Shown piece by piece: positions 1 through 11,651 of a DNA stretch of 64,000 bases; within the stretch, counting starts at the first letter, position 1; each line of letters opens with the position of its first letter. The notes beneath the pieces were generated by a model. That model was given only the letters and a program-made list of their open reading frames with translations. It was not told where the DNA came from and did not search any database. The position numbers and the translations under genes are program-made. Origin of the DNA: Macrostomum hystrix (Eukaryota; Platyhelminthes; Macrostomidae). Location of the stretch: the NCBI GenBank assembly GCA_950097015.1, contig CATNEN010000026.1, positions 1,096,001 to 1,160,000 on the forward strand, given 5' to 3'.

Positions 1-69
1 TATGTGTCTGCGTGTGTCTGTGTGTCTGTGTGTGTGTGTCTGTATGTGTCTGTGTGTGTCTGTTTGTCC
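1..69. repeat. TGTGTC-type simple repeat
   Basis: Imperfect TGTGTC/TG microsatellite cut by the window edge. The next 200 bp hold a loose, degenerate repetition of GAATCGAAGCTA-like words with no coding signal. Confidence 0.85.
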
Positions 70-923
70 GCAGCTATTGAATCGAGCCAATACTCGTAGC
101 CAGAATCGAACGAAGAGTAGAATCGCAGCTAGAAGTAAACCAAGAACTCATTAAAGATTCTAAGCTACAATCGAATTTTAGTTAAGAATCGCAGTAGGAA
201 CCGAAGCTAGAATCGAAGCTAGAATCGAAATAATAATCCTAGTTGAATAATTGCTTGAGTCGGAGCTAGAATACTCGTTGGGAACGCGTTTTGAGTTGAG
301 ATCAGCTAATATCAGTTCAAAGCAATACAAAAAAGCTGCATTCATCGTTCGCAGATAAAGCTAGAAAAGTCCAACTGCCTTTAGTTTTTTTCAACCAGAG
401 AACGTTCTGCTGCTTTAGAAATGACAGGTGCAAAAAACACCAAGATGGACCCGCAATTCCTGCTTCAACGCTCTGCTGCTTTAAAAAGTAACTTTTCCTC
501 TTGCTGTCACGGGGGAGGCCAGTTGAATAATTGATTCGACAAGCAGTTGTCTGCTTCTGGCCTGGAAGCCGGGAGATGCTCCGCTGGCACGCCTCCTTCA
601 CGCCTAATTGAATTGAGAAACAATTGAGTGCCTGGCTGGATCTCACGAGCCTCACTAAAGGATGACACCAAGTCTGTGTGTTTTTCTCTAAATACACAAG
701 TGGAATGACAGGCCAGGAACTATTGAAAGTAAATCTGTGAGCTCCGTCTTTGTCCTTCAGGGACACTTTTCACTGAAGCGTCAATAGCCACTGGAAGGCA
801 GTGCTGGCAGTTCAACAGACTGACCTGGGTGCATGGATACTACGGTACACTATCTACTTATAGGCCAGTGGTTCAAATCTCAGCAAGACTTGAGAATGAC
901 GCTTAACTAAAATTGCTTTAGCT

Positions 924-1230
924 CAGGGGTAGACAAACTTATTTGCTGGCGGGCCAAAGAGAGAGCCTAAAAGACGACAGCGGGCCGCATTGACTGTATA
1001 AATATGAGATAGGGGAGAGATGAGACACGGGAAAGATGGGACACGAAAGAGATGAGACGCGGGAGAGATAAGACAGGGAAGAGGTTAGACACGGGAGAGA
1101 TTAGACACGGGAGAGATTAGACACGAGAGAGATGAAACAGGACACTGTAGATTTCAGAAGGGGCAACGGGCCGGATTTGGGAGCTTCGAGGGCCGCATCT
1201 GGCCCGCGGGCCGGAGTTTGCCTACCCCTG
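924..1230 (-). mobile_element. hAT-type MITE, copy 1
   Basis: The element begins CAGGGGTAGACAAACTT and ends GTTTGCCTACCCCTG, so it has terminal inverted repeats of the CAGGGGT..ACCCCTG class with GGCCCGCGGGCC-like subterminal sequence, as in non-autonomous hAT elements. The core is a decayed array related to GAGACACGGGAGAGAT. The flanks CTTTAGCT (916-923) and CTTAGCTG (1231-1238) look like an 8-bp target duplication with one indel. It is the reverse-complement orientation of the copy at 31402-31884. It has no transposase. Confidence 0.8.
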
Positions 1231-2362
1231 CTTAGCTGATCCAACTGTAAAAATGGGATATAACTTGAGAGGATGTTGTAACCTTCCCAGTACGCTGACT
1301 GAACAGAGCTGTGCACTGGTAAAATCGGTGCTAAAGCCTCGTAGATGGTTCCTCCTTCCTCATCCTGCCAGTTTCATTTCTCAGTCGTATCACTGGGATA
1401 AATACTGTCTCGGGAGCCATGAAACCAGAACCAATCCGCTATACTGGGCCGTTTTGCTAGATGCGCCAGTTTATCTGCACTGTTCACTCTGCTGGAAGTG
1501 TCGCCTCAGACGCCTTAGCTGGCAATGTTTCTGCGGCTGAAGTTAAAGTTAGCCATGTCTGCCACCATCGATGAGGCACCCGGGGCCGGATCATTTCGAT
1601 GGGACCAACAGTCTGGGCTTGGTGTGTTTGGCGCCAGGCAGTCTGGGCGTGGAGTTGGAGAGCAGTTGAAATGCAGGCCATTTTACAGCGGGCGAGACCC
1701 GGGCTTGGCGGCTGTCAAGTTTTTTTGTCGGCACAATGAGAGCCGCGGCTCTGACAACACCGGCTTTGATACAATGCTCAGGCGATGCTTCCACTACCCC
1801 TCCCCCGCCTCCTGTGAGCGCAGCCATTTAATTCCAGCATCCGCCTTGGCACTTCCCAACCAACTCGCTCTGGCTCTTCTTTCATGGGACAATTTTATGA
1901 CTCCCCCCCCATACCAGAGCTGGTGGCTAGCGACGCCCAGCCTACCCGACACGCAGATGATGTCTTTCATTGTTTTCTGCTTCGACTGAGTAAGAAAAGG
2001 GAAAGTGCATTGTCGGCAACGTTAAAAAAGATGAGTTTAGCAGGTCGCGACAGTGCATAAAATTTCAGCCATTTTTTAAGTGAACAGCTCATATAAAACA
2101 GGTGTTCGCCTAAAAGCTGGTATTTTATTAGACTGGGAGAGACGGTACAAAAGACAGTCAGAAGAATTACTCCATTTCTTGACCCGGAATAGAGATAGAG
2201 TTCTGGGCTTGTTGCAGTCTTCCTAGCTTCTTTGCTATTGGTCCTCGCGACCCAACCAATGGCTGTCCGTGCGACAGAGCCCCAAAGCTAGCCCCAGTCG
2301 AGCAGCCTTTATGATTAGCCTTGCTAGTTCTCGGGATTGTTCGGGACTCACAGAGAGCACTG
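1231..2362. other. upstream region of the protocadherin gene
   Basis: There is no convincing gene. An open frame at about 1525-1989 has no recognisable domain, no good start context and low complexity, and I treat it as chance. The last part probably holds promoter and 5' UTR. A CAG at 2351-2353, 9 nt before the protocadherin ATG, looks like a 3' splice site (a 5' UTR intron or a trans-splice acceptor). Confidence 0.5.
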
Positions 2363-5300
2363 ATGTTGCTGCTGCTTGTGCTATCAGTGGCGTTAGGGCC
2401 GGCGGCAGCAATTTCTTCGGCTGCCAGTGTCGATCCCTTGACCTTTGAAATCGACGAAGAGGTGCCGCATGGTACGCAAATCGCCAACCTCAATCGTCGT
2501 CTCAGATTGATGGACGGTACCAAATTCGAGACCGTCTTCTGGACCGAGAAGCAGAAGCAGCTGCTGAGCCTGGACGCTGCCAGCGGCCTTATCGTAACCT
2601 CCGGCCGGCTGGACAGCGAGGCCCTCTGCCCAATGCGGCGCGATCCCTGCGAGCTGCAGTTCTCAATACTCGCGCATCCGCCTCCAAACACAGCGGGCAG
2701 CTCCGGCAGCTCTGGCAGCTACCATTCGTTCCGCCTTCTGCTGCGTGACATTAACGACAACCGTCCGCGCTTCAAGACTCAACAGCTTAAAATCAATATC
2801 AGCGAGTCGGCTTCCGTTGGCGCACTGTATTCTCTCCCGCCAGCTGAGGATATTGATGGCATTGAAGAGCACAGGCGCACAATCTACGACCTGAAACCCG
2901 AGGACGCGGAGGCGGCGGCGCACTTTCGACTGACCGTGCAGGACTCGAGCGACCAAACCGGAGCTCACAAAAAATTACCAAAGCTGGAGCTGGTGAAGTC
3001 TCTGGACAGGGAGACGCGAGACCATTATCGCTATCGGCTGATTGCTAGCGAAGCCCAGCACCAGAACCTGAACGAGACCGACCAACTAGTCATTGATGTT
3101 CTTGTGCAGGATGCCAACGACAATCCGCCCAGCTGGCCAGAAAAGCCAGCTCCGGTGACACTGGCGGAGTGCGACTCGCTGCACCGGAGCCTCCTGCTTC
3201 TGCGCGCTCATGACCCCGACTTGAACGAGCGAATAACTTACTCAATTGCGCCAACAGCAGCGAAAGAGGTAGCCACGGCCTTTTACATCTCTGGCGCCCA
3301 CCTCATGCAAAACCGATCCCTTGACTACGAGAACCCAGCTGAGCGGGCACTGGTTATCCCGGTGGTCGCCGAGGACTCCGGGCGGCTGCGATCCGAGACC
3401 GAGGTATCGATCCAACTGACAGACTGCAACGACAACTACCCGACTATCGAGCTCAGCGGTGCCAAGAATGATGAGGTCAGTCTGACTGAGAATGACAGTT
3501 CTGAGCGCACTCTGGCGCAGGTGATGGCGTCGGATGCTGACTCAGGCAACAATGGCAGCGTCGATTGCAGGGCGGAGCCGGACAACCACTTCCGGCTGGT
3601 CCGCGTGCCGCTGCCGGTGAGCGATCAGTCGCGCCGGTCGGTCATCTATGAACTGCGCAAACCGGCCGGGGTCAGCTTCGATAGGGAGGCCGCGCTCGGT
3701 CGGCAAACCTCGCTAGTGGTTCTCTGCAGCGACCAAGGCTCTCCGCCGAAAGAAAGGCGACGCCGGCTAACTGTACGCATAATCGACGTGAACGACAACG
3801 AACCCCGGCTAGAGCGGACATTCTACCAGTTTATTCTGCCCGAGAACAGCCCAGTAAATACATTAGTAGGCGTCCTATCCGCCGAAGATCCAGACGACCC
3901 TTCAACGCCATTACACTTCGAGTTGGACACCACTGGGCGTCAGTATTTCATCATCAGCTCAACTAGCCGAGGCCGAGCTGAGATTCGAGCGCGGATAATA
4001 TTCGATCGCGAGGAGCATAGCGTGTACAACTTTGCCGTCATAGTCAGTGACAACGACGGTGGCCCAGTTTCGTTATCGGCCACCGCAACAGTGAAGGTAG
4101 TCATAGATGACGTCGACGACTCGCCGCCAGTCTTCCAGCCTACCGAGTACCACTTTCGCGTTGTTGAAGACTTTGGCGCGAACATCAGCCAACCCCTCAT
4201 CGGCACTGTGTCTGCCACCGATGCCGACTTGGGAGCCAATGCTGAGATTCGCTACCGAGTTGGTAGCGGCCACTCAACTGCCATTAACTTTTACTTCAAG
4301 GGCGATCGCCTGTATGGCAAGGGAAACTTTGACCGTGAGCGACACGAGACGCTGTCCTTGGAGGTTCTTGCCGTTGGTTCCAAGATGTCCACTTCGGCCC
4401 AGGTGACCATCACGCTGCTGGATGTCAATGACAATCGTCCTATTTTGGAGGGCCTCAGGCAAGTTTACAATCTGTCTGCCGCGAGTCCCGCAGGCACGCA
4501 GCTCCTGCCTCAGGTGCGCGGACGCGATGACGACTTTGGCGAAAACGGAACAATAGTCTTTGGCCTGGAAGAGGCGGAGATGGTCAGCAGCAACGGCGTC
4601 ATCGAAGGCGGCGGGCCGTATTTCAGTGTTGACAAAACGCATGGCATGGTGACACTGATTCAGACGTTTAAACGGGGCATCGGGCGGCGCTTCCGCCTCA
4701 CCCTGCTGGCGAAGGACCGCGGCCTACCACCAATGGAGAGTCGCCACGTCACCTTTGTGCACATTGTTGACGCGGTGCATGCAACGCGCGTTGGTGTCGA
4801 TGGCGTCGGCATGCGCGACGACGATGGACGCGGCAGCGGAGCTGCTGGCGGCCGTGCGCAGAGATCTCAGACTGACCGGAACCTGCTGCTGCTGCTGTGT
4901 CTGGCTGCTGTGGTGTTTGTGATATTTGTGGCCCTCCTAGCTGTGCTGCTGTACATGCACGCCTGGGGTGAGTTCTTGCTTCTTCCTGCAGCTTCAATTA
5001 CTTTTTACTTCCACACTTTCACATTAGCGGAGGAATTTTCGCGACGAATTTGGAAGTGTAGGTCTAAGTGAATCCTACTATAAAATTAACATCTATTGAC
5101 TGAATAGAACAGTCCAAGTTCTCGATCTATCAATCACCCAGCTGGCTCCTCAAACCTCTCCCCTGTCTATTCGAATTCGGCCGCAGGTCGCCGAGAGACG
5201 TCACGCACGGCTGTTAGATCGAACCGAAGCGCCGCCCTGTACGATAGGGCCAATACGGAACCGGTGAGTTTCCCGGTGGCACAAGAGGAAGTGCGTGTTG

Positions 5301-6117
5301 TAAAGTAGCCCGGACAGGTTCTAAGAAAGATTTATCGTCAGTTCAATCTGACGGATGTGTTTATGCCACCCCGGCTGCTTCATTTCACAGACTTTAGCAT
5401 AAAGAAATGAAAGCTGATCTAAATAGGCTTAAGGGAAGCTTATTTAGCAAAATTTCTTCTGTGAAATAAAATTTGCGCGAATGAATTAGCACATTAAAGG
5501 ATTTGATGTATCAAATCAATCAGCCGCAGATGGCAAACGATCACTGCGCCGATTTGTCTGACGCCGCCCCCGACATCCTGCCTGACGGAGCCGGCTGGCG
5601 CTCGGCCACGCTGGTCATAGACAACGCCGGTGCCCGCATGCCCGGCACTGGGATGACACGGCTTCGAAAGTTTTCCAGCTCCGGCTACCTCACGGTGCCA
5701 GCGCACCAGCATCAGCAGCAGCAGCAGCCTTCGCGGACGTCTAATTCCTCATCGACTTCCACGCCCGACGGTGGAAGGCAGCGTCAGCAGCGGAGTCTCG
5801 CATTGAAGTCATTCAACGGCTACGAGCAAACGATCGCGACGTCAAAAAACGCATCAATTGCGTCGGCTTCGACATCGGACAGAAGCTCGCGGAAATTCTA
5901 CGGGACAATGGCAGGTGGCGATGCCGGCGTCGAGTCAACGCCCAGGCAGCTGACGGCGGATGAGAGTCGGTACGCTTCCGCCGCCAGGTTTCCAGCCATA
6001 GACAGGCAGGGCTACGCGGTGCTAGCCGGCGATACGCCGATGGGCGCGGCAGGCCTGGCCGCCTCTCTGGGCAGCCCGGTGTGCCGGACGCCCTACACGA
6101 CGTCAAGCTTTGTGTGA
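2363..6117 (+). CDS. protocadherin, 7 cadherin repeats, three exons
   Basis: This is a homophilic, calcium-dependent adhesion receptor of the plasma membrane. Exons are 2363-4967, 5187-5263 and 5530-6117, with GTGAGT donors and CAG acceptors, and all phases join in frame to 1089 residues. The start is the first ATG; it opens a signal peptide (MLLLLVLSVALGPAAA). Seven cadherin repeats follow, each closing with a DxNDN-type motif (DINDNRPRF, DANDNPPSW, DCNDNYP, DVNDNEP, DDVDDSPP, DVNDNRP; the last is degenerate), with LDRE/FDRE motifs. One TM helix lies near residues 840-864. Having the whole ectodomain and TM in one exon is typical of protocadherins. The cytoplasmic part has a Gln stretch, is Ser-rich, and ends SSFV, which fits a class I PDZ ligand. 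A 22-bp minisatellite starts about 115 bp after the stop. The final-exon acceptor could instead be at 5523, adding two residues. Confidence 0.92.
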
Positions 6118-6232
6118 CAGCTCCTGACCTACCCGAACTAATCTTGAGAACTTCTGCTTAGAAGCAAAAAGTTTTTTTTTTTTTAATTCGTTTCTGGTAG
6201 TTTCCGAGCTATCCTTTATTCCCCTTCGATTT

Positions 6233-6960
6233 CTCTATTCACCAATTTCAGTTCCTCTGTTCACCAATCTCAGTTCCTCTATTTACCAATCTGAATTACA
6301 CTATTCACCAATCTCGGTCTCTCTATTCACCAATCTCAGTTCCTCTGATCACCAATCTCAGTCTCTCTATTCACCAATCTCAGTTCCTCTATTTACCAAT
6401 CTGAATTACACTATTCACCAATCTCAGTCTCTCTATTCACCAATCTCAGTTCCTCTGATCACCAATCTCAGTCTCTTTATTCACCAATCTCAGTCTCTTT
6501 ATTCACCAATCTCAGTCTCTTTATTCACCAATCTCAGTCTCTATATTCACCAATCTCAGTCTCTTTATTCACCAATCTCAGTCTCTCTATTCACCAATCT
6601 CAGTCTCTATATTCACCAATCTCAGTCTCTTTATTCACCAATCTCAGTCTCTTTATTCACCAATCTCAGTCTCTATATTCACCAATCTCAGTCTCTATAT
6701 TCACCAATCTCAGTCTCTATATTCACCAATCTCAGTCTCTTTATTCACCAATCTCAGTCTCTATATTCACCAATCTCAGTCTCTATATTCACCAATCTCA
6801 GTCTCTTTATTCACCAATCTCAGTCTCTTTATTCACCAATCTCAGTCTCTTTATTCACCAATCTCAGTCTCTATATTCACCAATCTCAGTCTCTTTATTC
6901 ACCAATCTCAGTCTCTATATTCACCAATCTCAGTCTCTCTATTCACCAATCTCAGTCTCT
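6233..6960. repeat. 22-bp minisatellite, about 33 copies
   Basis: The unit is 22 bp with core TTCACCAATCTCAGTCTCT and a variable CTTTA/CTATA/CTCTA segment. It starts about 115 bp after the protocadherin stop, so it probably lies in or next to its 3' UTR. Confidence 0.95.
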
Positions 6961-7587
6961 TCCAAGTTGTGAATGCCATCCTGAATTGCTCACAGCTGCC
7001 CATATCATATTTGCCAACTGTTTTGTATTCAATGAAAACTATTCCTTTGTACTGATGTATAGTGTAAAACTTGTCTATTTTTCAAAATTTGCCTCATTTG
7101 CTACGCGCTGAAAAGCTTCATTTTTTTGGAAACTCCCGTTCTGTAATATCCAGTGACGTCAGTTTCAAACAATATATTTTTTATCGATTTTGTTTTTATT
7201 TTAATTGCTGCTTAAATGTTTTCACCATAAAGCTAAAAAAAGCTTTAAATTAGCTTATCAGGACCAACGAATATTAACTGACAATAGGTATTGTCTTCTT
7301 ATTTTGATTGGTTTGGCAAGTCACATGATACGTCGGTTCGCTAGAAGCTGCTTTGCTAGGCAATTTCAAACGCTGCCCAGCTGCTTAAATAATTGATGCT
7401 GAACTTTCGAGTGGGCGGGAGGCGGGCGCAGACCCCAGGATTAATCTCGGAATCGCTTTCAATTCAGCTCCAAACTCTTAAACAACAAATGAGCTCTGCG
7501 TGAGAAGCTTTGTCTATCTTCCCCTGACAAAATCAGTTCGCCTGATAGTGGGCTTTTTAGATTAGCCTGGCCTTGTGTGCTCAGGCT
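6961..7587. other. non-coding spacer
   Basis: AT-rich DNA without a supportable gene. ATTGG at about 7307 and the TGACGTCA-like GTGACGTCAG at about 7153 are single matches only. Confidence 0.4.
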
Positions 7588-7858
<271 letters not shown>

Positions 7859-8320
7859 TCGCTCATAGATTCTTGCTCACAGCCTCATAGCATAAAAGTT
7901 CGCAGCCCTCCGACTTTTCCTACTGAATGGATTTCAATGCGGGTTTGCAGTTTGGAGACCCAAGAAAGAAGTTGGGATAAAAATGGAATGAAAAAAGGTT
8001 GACTTCTAATGCTGCGCGAAACACTTGAGATTTTTGCGCTTGCCTGCCTGCAAGGAGGCTGGAAGTCCTTCTGCATGACTTCATCGGTTAGTCTACAGCC
8101 AACAGAAACAGCTCTCTGTGTGCCGCAAAGCTTTGAGAGAGGATGTAAAGGAGTTTTTTGTCCCTGAGTTTGGAAGAACTTCATATCTCTGGATAGGTGT
8201 CGACAAGCTTGCTCACGGTGACACGTGTCAAAGGCTGCTATTATAGTTGCTGACAGCACTGCCGCCTTATATGATCTCCACCCCAGATCTCTATGATGTG
8301 TACTGATTCTAGTGCATGAT
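7859..8320. other. non-coding spacer
   Basis: Unique sequence between two arrays. A 124-codon minus-strand frame has no start context, domain or splice support, and I do not call it. Confidence 0.4.
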
Positions 8321-8324
8321 TTAT

Positions 8325-8612
8325 CTCACCCCAATATGTGTCTATTCTCCCCATCTCTATTGGATCTATCTCATCTCAGTATGTGTCTAATCTCCCCATC
8401 TCTATTAGATCTAATCGCACCCGAGTATGTGTCTATTCTCCCCATCTCTATTAGATCTATCTCATATCAATATGTGTCTATTCTCCCCATCTCTATTAGA
8501 TCTATCTCATATCAATATGTGTCTATTCTCCCCATCTCTATTAGATCTAATCTCATCTCAGTATGTGTCTAATCTCCCCATCTCTACTAGGTCGATCCCA
8601 CACCAAGATGTG
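8325..8612. repeat. 45-bp minisatellite, about 6 copies
   Basis: The unit is about 45 bp with core TATTCTCCCCATCTCTATT followed by AGATCT and a TCATATCAATATGTG segment. Copies diverge towards both ends. Confidence 0.9.
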
Positions 8613-9633
8613 TAAACTCTTTAATATGTGTTAAGAGTTAAGTTTTCTATCACAGATCGAATCCGTCTCCAAGCCGCATTTCTAGTCGGCTGGTTTTCTG
8701 ACTGAGGCATCGCAGCAGCAGCAGCAGCAAAAATAAACGGAAATTGCCTCACACTAACTTTCGTCACCTCCAGTTTAATGCCGGGTGTCGATAATTTGGT
8801 TGCAGTCTTCGCATTGCAGATGCTACATTCTAGTTAAAGTACTGAGAGTCGAATCGTGCTGTCCCGCAGCCAAACACCCATTTTCCGGACTAGTTTAGGC
8901 TGACTGGCTGGAATAACAGTGATAACTACCGAATTGTGCAACCTATTTTTTTAATGTTTGTTTTTCATTTGGTAAATAAATTCCCTACATTTTAGCTGAA
9001 GCCTGTGTGAGTCTACCTGTTTCATCTAGTGAGCCGTGCTTAAATAAAGTTTGAGGAATGCGAAATTGTCATCTCTAAGACAAATATTCGAAAAGTTTAT
9101 TAGTTCATTCGATAGGTATTGATTCTTTTCTCCAAGTGGTGCATTAGAATTTCCTATCTGCTTTGAGTATTTTCGGGACTTTGTGTATTCGCCAGTTACT
9201 AAAAAATGTTTTTAATTGGATGATGGAGAAGCTGATATGGCAAGTGGCGGTGTTTCTGTCCACGGCAGAAGACAAATCCTTCCGTTCTCCCTCTCTCTCC
9301 CTTTGACAAAGTCTGTAATTGCGTGCTTTGCTCTTCCGATCGCCCAGTAAGATGAGCGAAATTCAGGAAATGACTGTTAGGTAGGTCAGGTTACTCTCAG
9401 GCGATTAATTTTATATAGTCTGCCCTACACCCTACACAACTTATTACATAAAAAAGTGTTATCCAATCATCTGTAGCTCGTATCTTTGAAAAAGCGAAAT
9501 GGCAATTTTCCTCAGAAAACTGCGCCGATAGCTCTCATTGTCTTGAAAGTGGAACAACAAGTTTCTGGGTCTCTCTGGGTCTTTTTGCTAACAGCTTCTG
9601 TAAAGCAAAGTTTCACGATTAGACGCTGAAGCT
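8613..9633. other. non-coding spacer
   Basis: No coding signal. It holds a short CAG run at about 8714 and otherwise unremarkable unique sequence. Confidence 0.4.
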
Positions 9634-10552
9634 TAATGTTCAGTTGTGTTAATGTTGCCTTCATGTTCAGTTGTGTTAATGTTGCCTTCATGTTCAGTTG
9701 TGTTAATGTTGCCTTCATGTTCAGTTGTGTTAATGTTGCCTTCATGTTCAGTTGTGTTAATGTTGCCTTCATGTTCAGTTGTGTTAATGTTGCCTTCATG
9801 TTCAGGTGTGTTAATGTTGCCTTCATGTTCAAGTGTGTTAATGTTGCCTTCATGTTCAGGTGTGTTAATGTTGCCTTCATGTTCAGGTGTGTTAATGTTG
9901 CACTGCAATCATGTTCAGATATGTTAATGTTGCACTGCAATCATGTTCAGATGTGTTAATGTTGCACTGCAATCATGTTCAGATGTGTTAATGTTGCACT
10001 GCAATCATGTTCAGATGTGTTAATGTTGCACTGCAATCATGTTCAGATGTGTTAATGTTGCACTGCAATCATGTTCAGATGTGTTAATGTTGCACTGCAA
10101 TCATGTTCAGATGTGTTAATGTTGCACTGCAATCATGTTCAGATGTGTTAATGTTGCACTGCAATCATGTTCAGATGTGTTAATGTTGCACTGCAATCAT
10201 GTTCAGATGTGTTAATGTTGCACTGCAATCATGTTCAGATGTGTTAATGTTGCACTGCAATCATGTTCAGATGTGTTAATGTTGCACTGCAATCATGTTC
10301 AGATGTGTTAATGTTGCACTGCAATCATGTTCAGGTGTGTTAATGTTGCACTGCAATCATGTTCAGATGTGTTAATGTTGCACTGCAATCGTGTTCAGAT
10401 GTGTTAATGTTGCACTGCAATCATGTTCAGGTGTGTTAATGTTGCACTGCAATCATGTTCAGATATGTTAATGTTGCACTGCAATCATGTTCAGATATGT
10501 TAATGTTGCACTGCAATCATGTTCAGATGTGTTAATGTTGCACTGCAATCAT
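9634..10552. repeat. compound minisatellite: 27-bp units changing to 32-bp units
   Basis: About ten 27-bp units (core GTTCAGTTGTGTTAATGTTG then CCTTCAT) run to about 9907. They are followed by about twenty 32-bp units sharing the core GTTCAGATGTGTTAATGTTG but ending CACTGCAATCAT. The final 27-bp copies carry CAGGTG/CAAGTG variants near the switch. Because 27 is a multiple of 3, the first half is open in several frames on both strands, without coding meaning. Confidence 0.95.
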
Positions 10553-10776
10553 TTTTAGATACCCCCAGTACTTGCCGGAGTAGCGGGTCTATAGCTTTAC
10601 TCTGCAATGTTTGACAGCTGCAATGTCCAAATTTCCTTACCATTTTGATATATTCCTCAAGTTTCTTATGTCTCCTGCTCTTTCCCAGCACAGAACTGAC
10701 TCCTTCTGTTGAATATATATTTCTAAAATGTCTTCCTTTCTTCAACCCAACCCGTTCGCTTGTTCTATAAGCTTGT

Positions 10777-10845
10777 GCAATTGCCAAGGACCTCTGAATA
10801 CAAGCATCTTATGATCAGATGCTATTTATAGTCCTTGGCAATTGC
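10777..10845. other. 69-nt bipartite hairpin
   Basis: The outer arms GCAATTGCCAAGGAC (10777-10791) and GTCCTTGGCAATTGC (10831-10845) are perfectly complementary. Inside them AGCATCT (10803-10809) pairs with AGATGCT (10817-10823) around a 7-nt loop. It could be a small structured RNA or a short palindromic element; neither is shown. Confidence 0.6.
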
Positions 10846-11089
10846 AAAGCTCTAAAACCAGCTGCAAATTGTGGACCCACAGCCACCTCTTTAACTTCCC
10901 TTCGAAGTTGAAGACATTCAGCTGAAAGCCTTAACACACTATATTAGTATTTCAATTTAATAGCTTGTATGTTGGCTGTGGTGGCCACGCGTTGCATTGT
11001 GCATTTTTAATGCTTTGATCATGACTCATTAGCCAGTTGGGAATTTTATTTAGAGAATTCACAAAGTCTAGTCATCCGAATGAAAAATT
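10846..11089. other. short unique spacer
   Basis: No gene signal between the hairpin and the 15-bp array. Confidence 0.4.
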
Positions 11090-11330
11090 CACCGAATCCC
11101 AATTCACCGAATCCCAATTCACCGAATCCCAATTCACCGAATCCAAATTCACCGAATCCCAATTCACCGAATCCCAATTCACCGAATCCCAATTCACCGA
11201 ATCCCAATTCACCGAATCCCAATTCACCGAATCCCAATTTACCGAATCACAATTCACCGAATCACAATTCACCGAATCCCAATTCACCGAATCACAATTC
11301 ACCGAATCCCAATTCACCGAATCCAGAATC
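11090..11330. repeat. 15-bp minisatellite, about 16 copies
   Basis: The unit is AATTCACCGAATCCC with CCA/ACA variants. The period is a multiple of 3, so several frames are open on both strands; these encode only 5-residue repeats and are not genes. Confidence 0.97.
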
Positions 11331-11477
11331 GTCTAGCCGAATTAACGTGACATTGTGCTATTATTATGGCATAATTTTTTTAAATGCCTTGCGTAAATAC
11401 CGTTGAATAAACAATAGTGCACTAAGTTTTCTATCTGGCTTGGTAAGCAGAGCTTCGGTCTAAGACTATGTGAAAGT

Positions 11478-11478
<1 letters not shown>

Positions 11479-11529
<51 letters not shown>

Positions 11530-11542
11530 CGTGTGTGTTTGC
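11479..11542. repeat. (GT)n microsatellite
   Basis: Roughly 30 GT dinucleotides about 110 bp upstream of the calmodulin-like start codon, so in its promoter or 5' UTR region. Confidence 0.97.
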
Positions 11543-11651
11543 TCACTTTGCTCAGGCACTGTGTAGGTAAATGCAAGCCAAATATTTCAAGGCTCCAGCA
11601 TAAGAGCACAGTCCCAAAACATTGTCCGACCTTCTCAATGATGATTTCAAC

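Noticed and set aside
317-766. 149-codon minus-strand frame
   Set aside because: No recognisable domain, odd composition and no splice or poly(A) context.
840-880. GGTTCAAATC B-box-like word suggesting a tRNA
   Set aside because: No A-box or cloverleaf arms could be found at the right distance.
1525-1989. 154-codon plus-strand frame
   Set aside because: No domain, first codons low complexity, and no transcript signals; lies just upstream of the protocadherin promoter.
9634-10552. Long repetitive open frames on both strands
   Set aside because: They follow from a 27-bp unit (multiple of 3) without internal stops; no start context, composition unlike the real exons.
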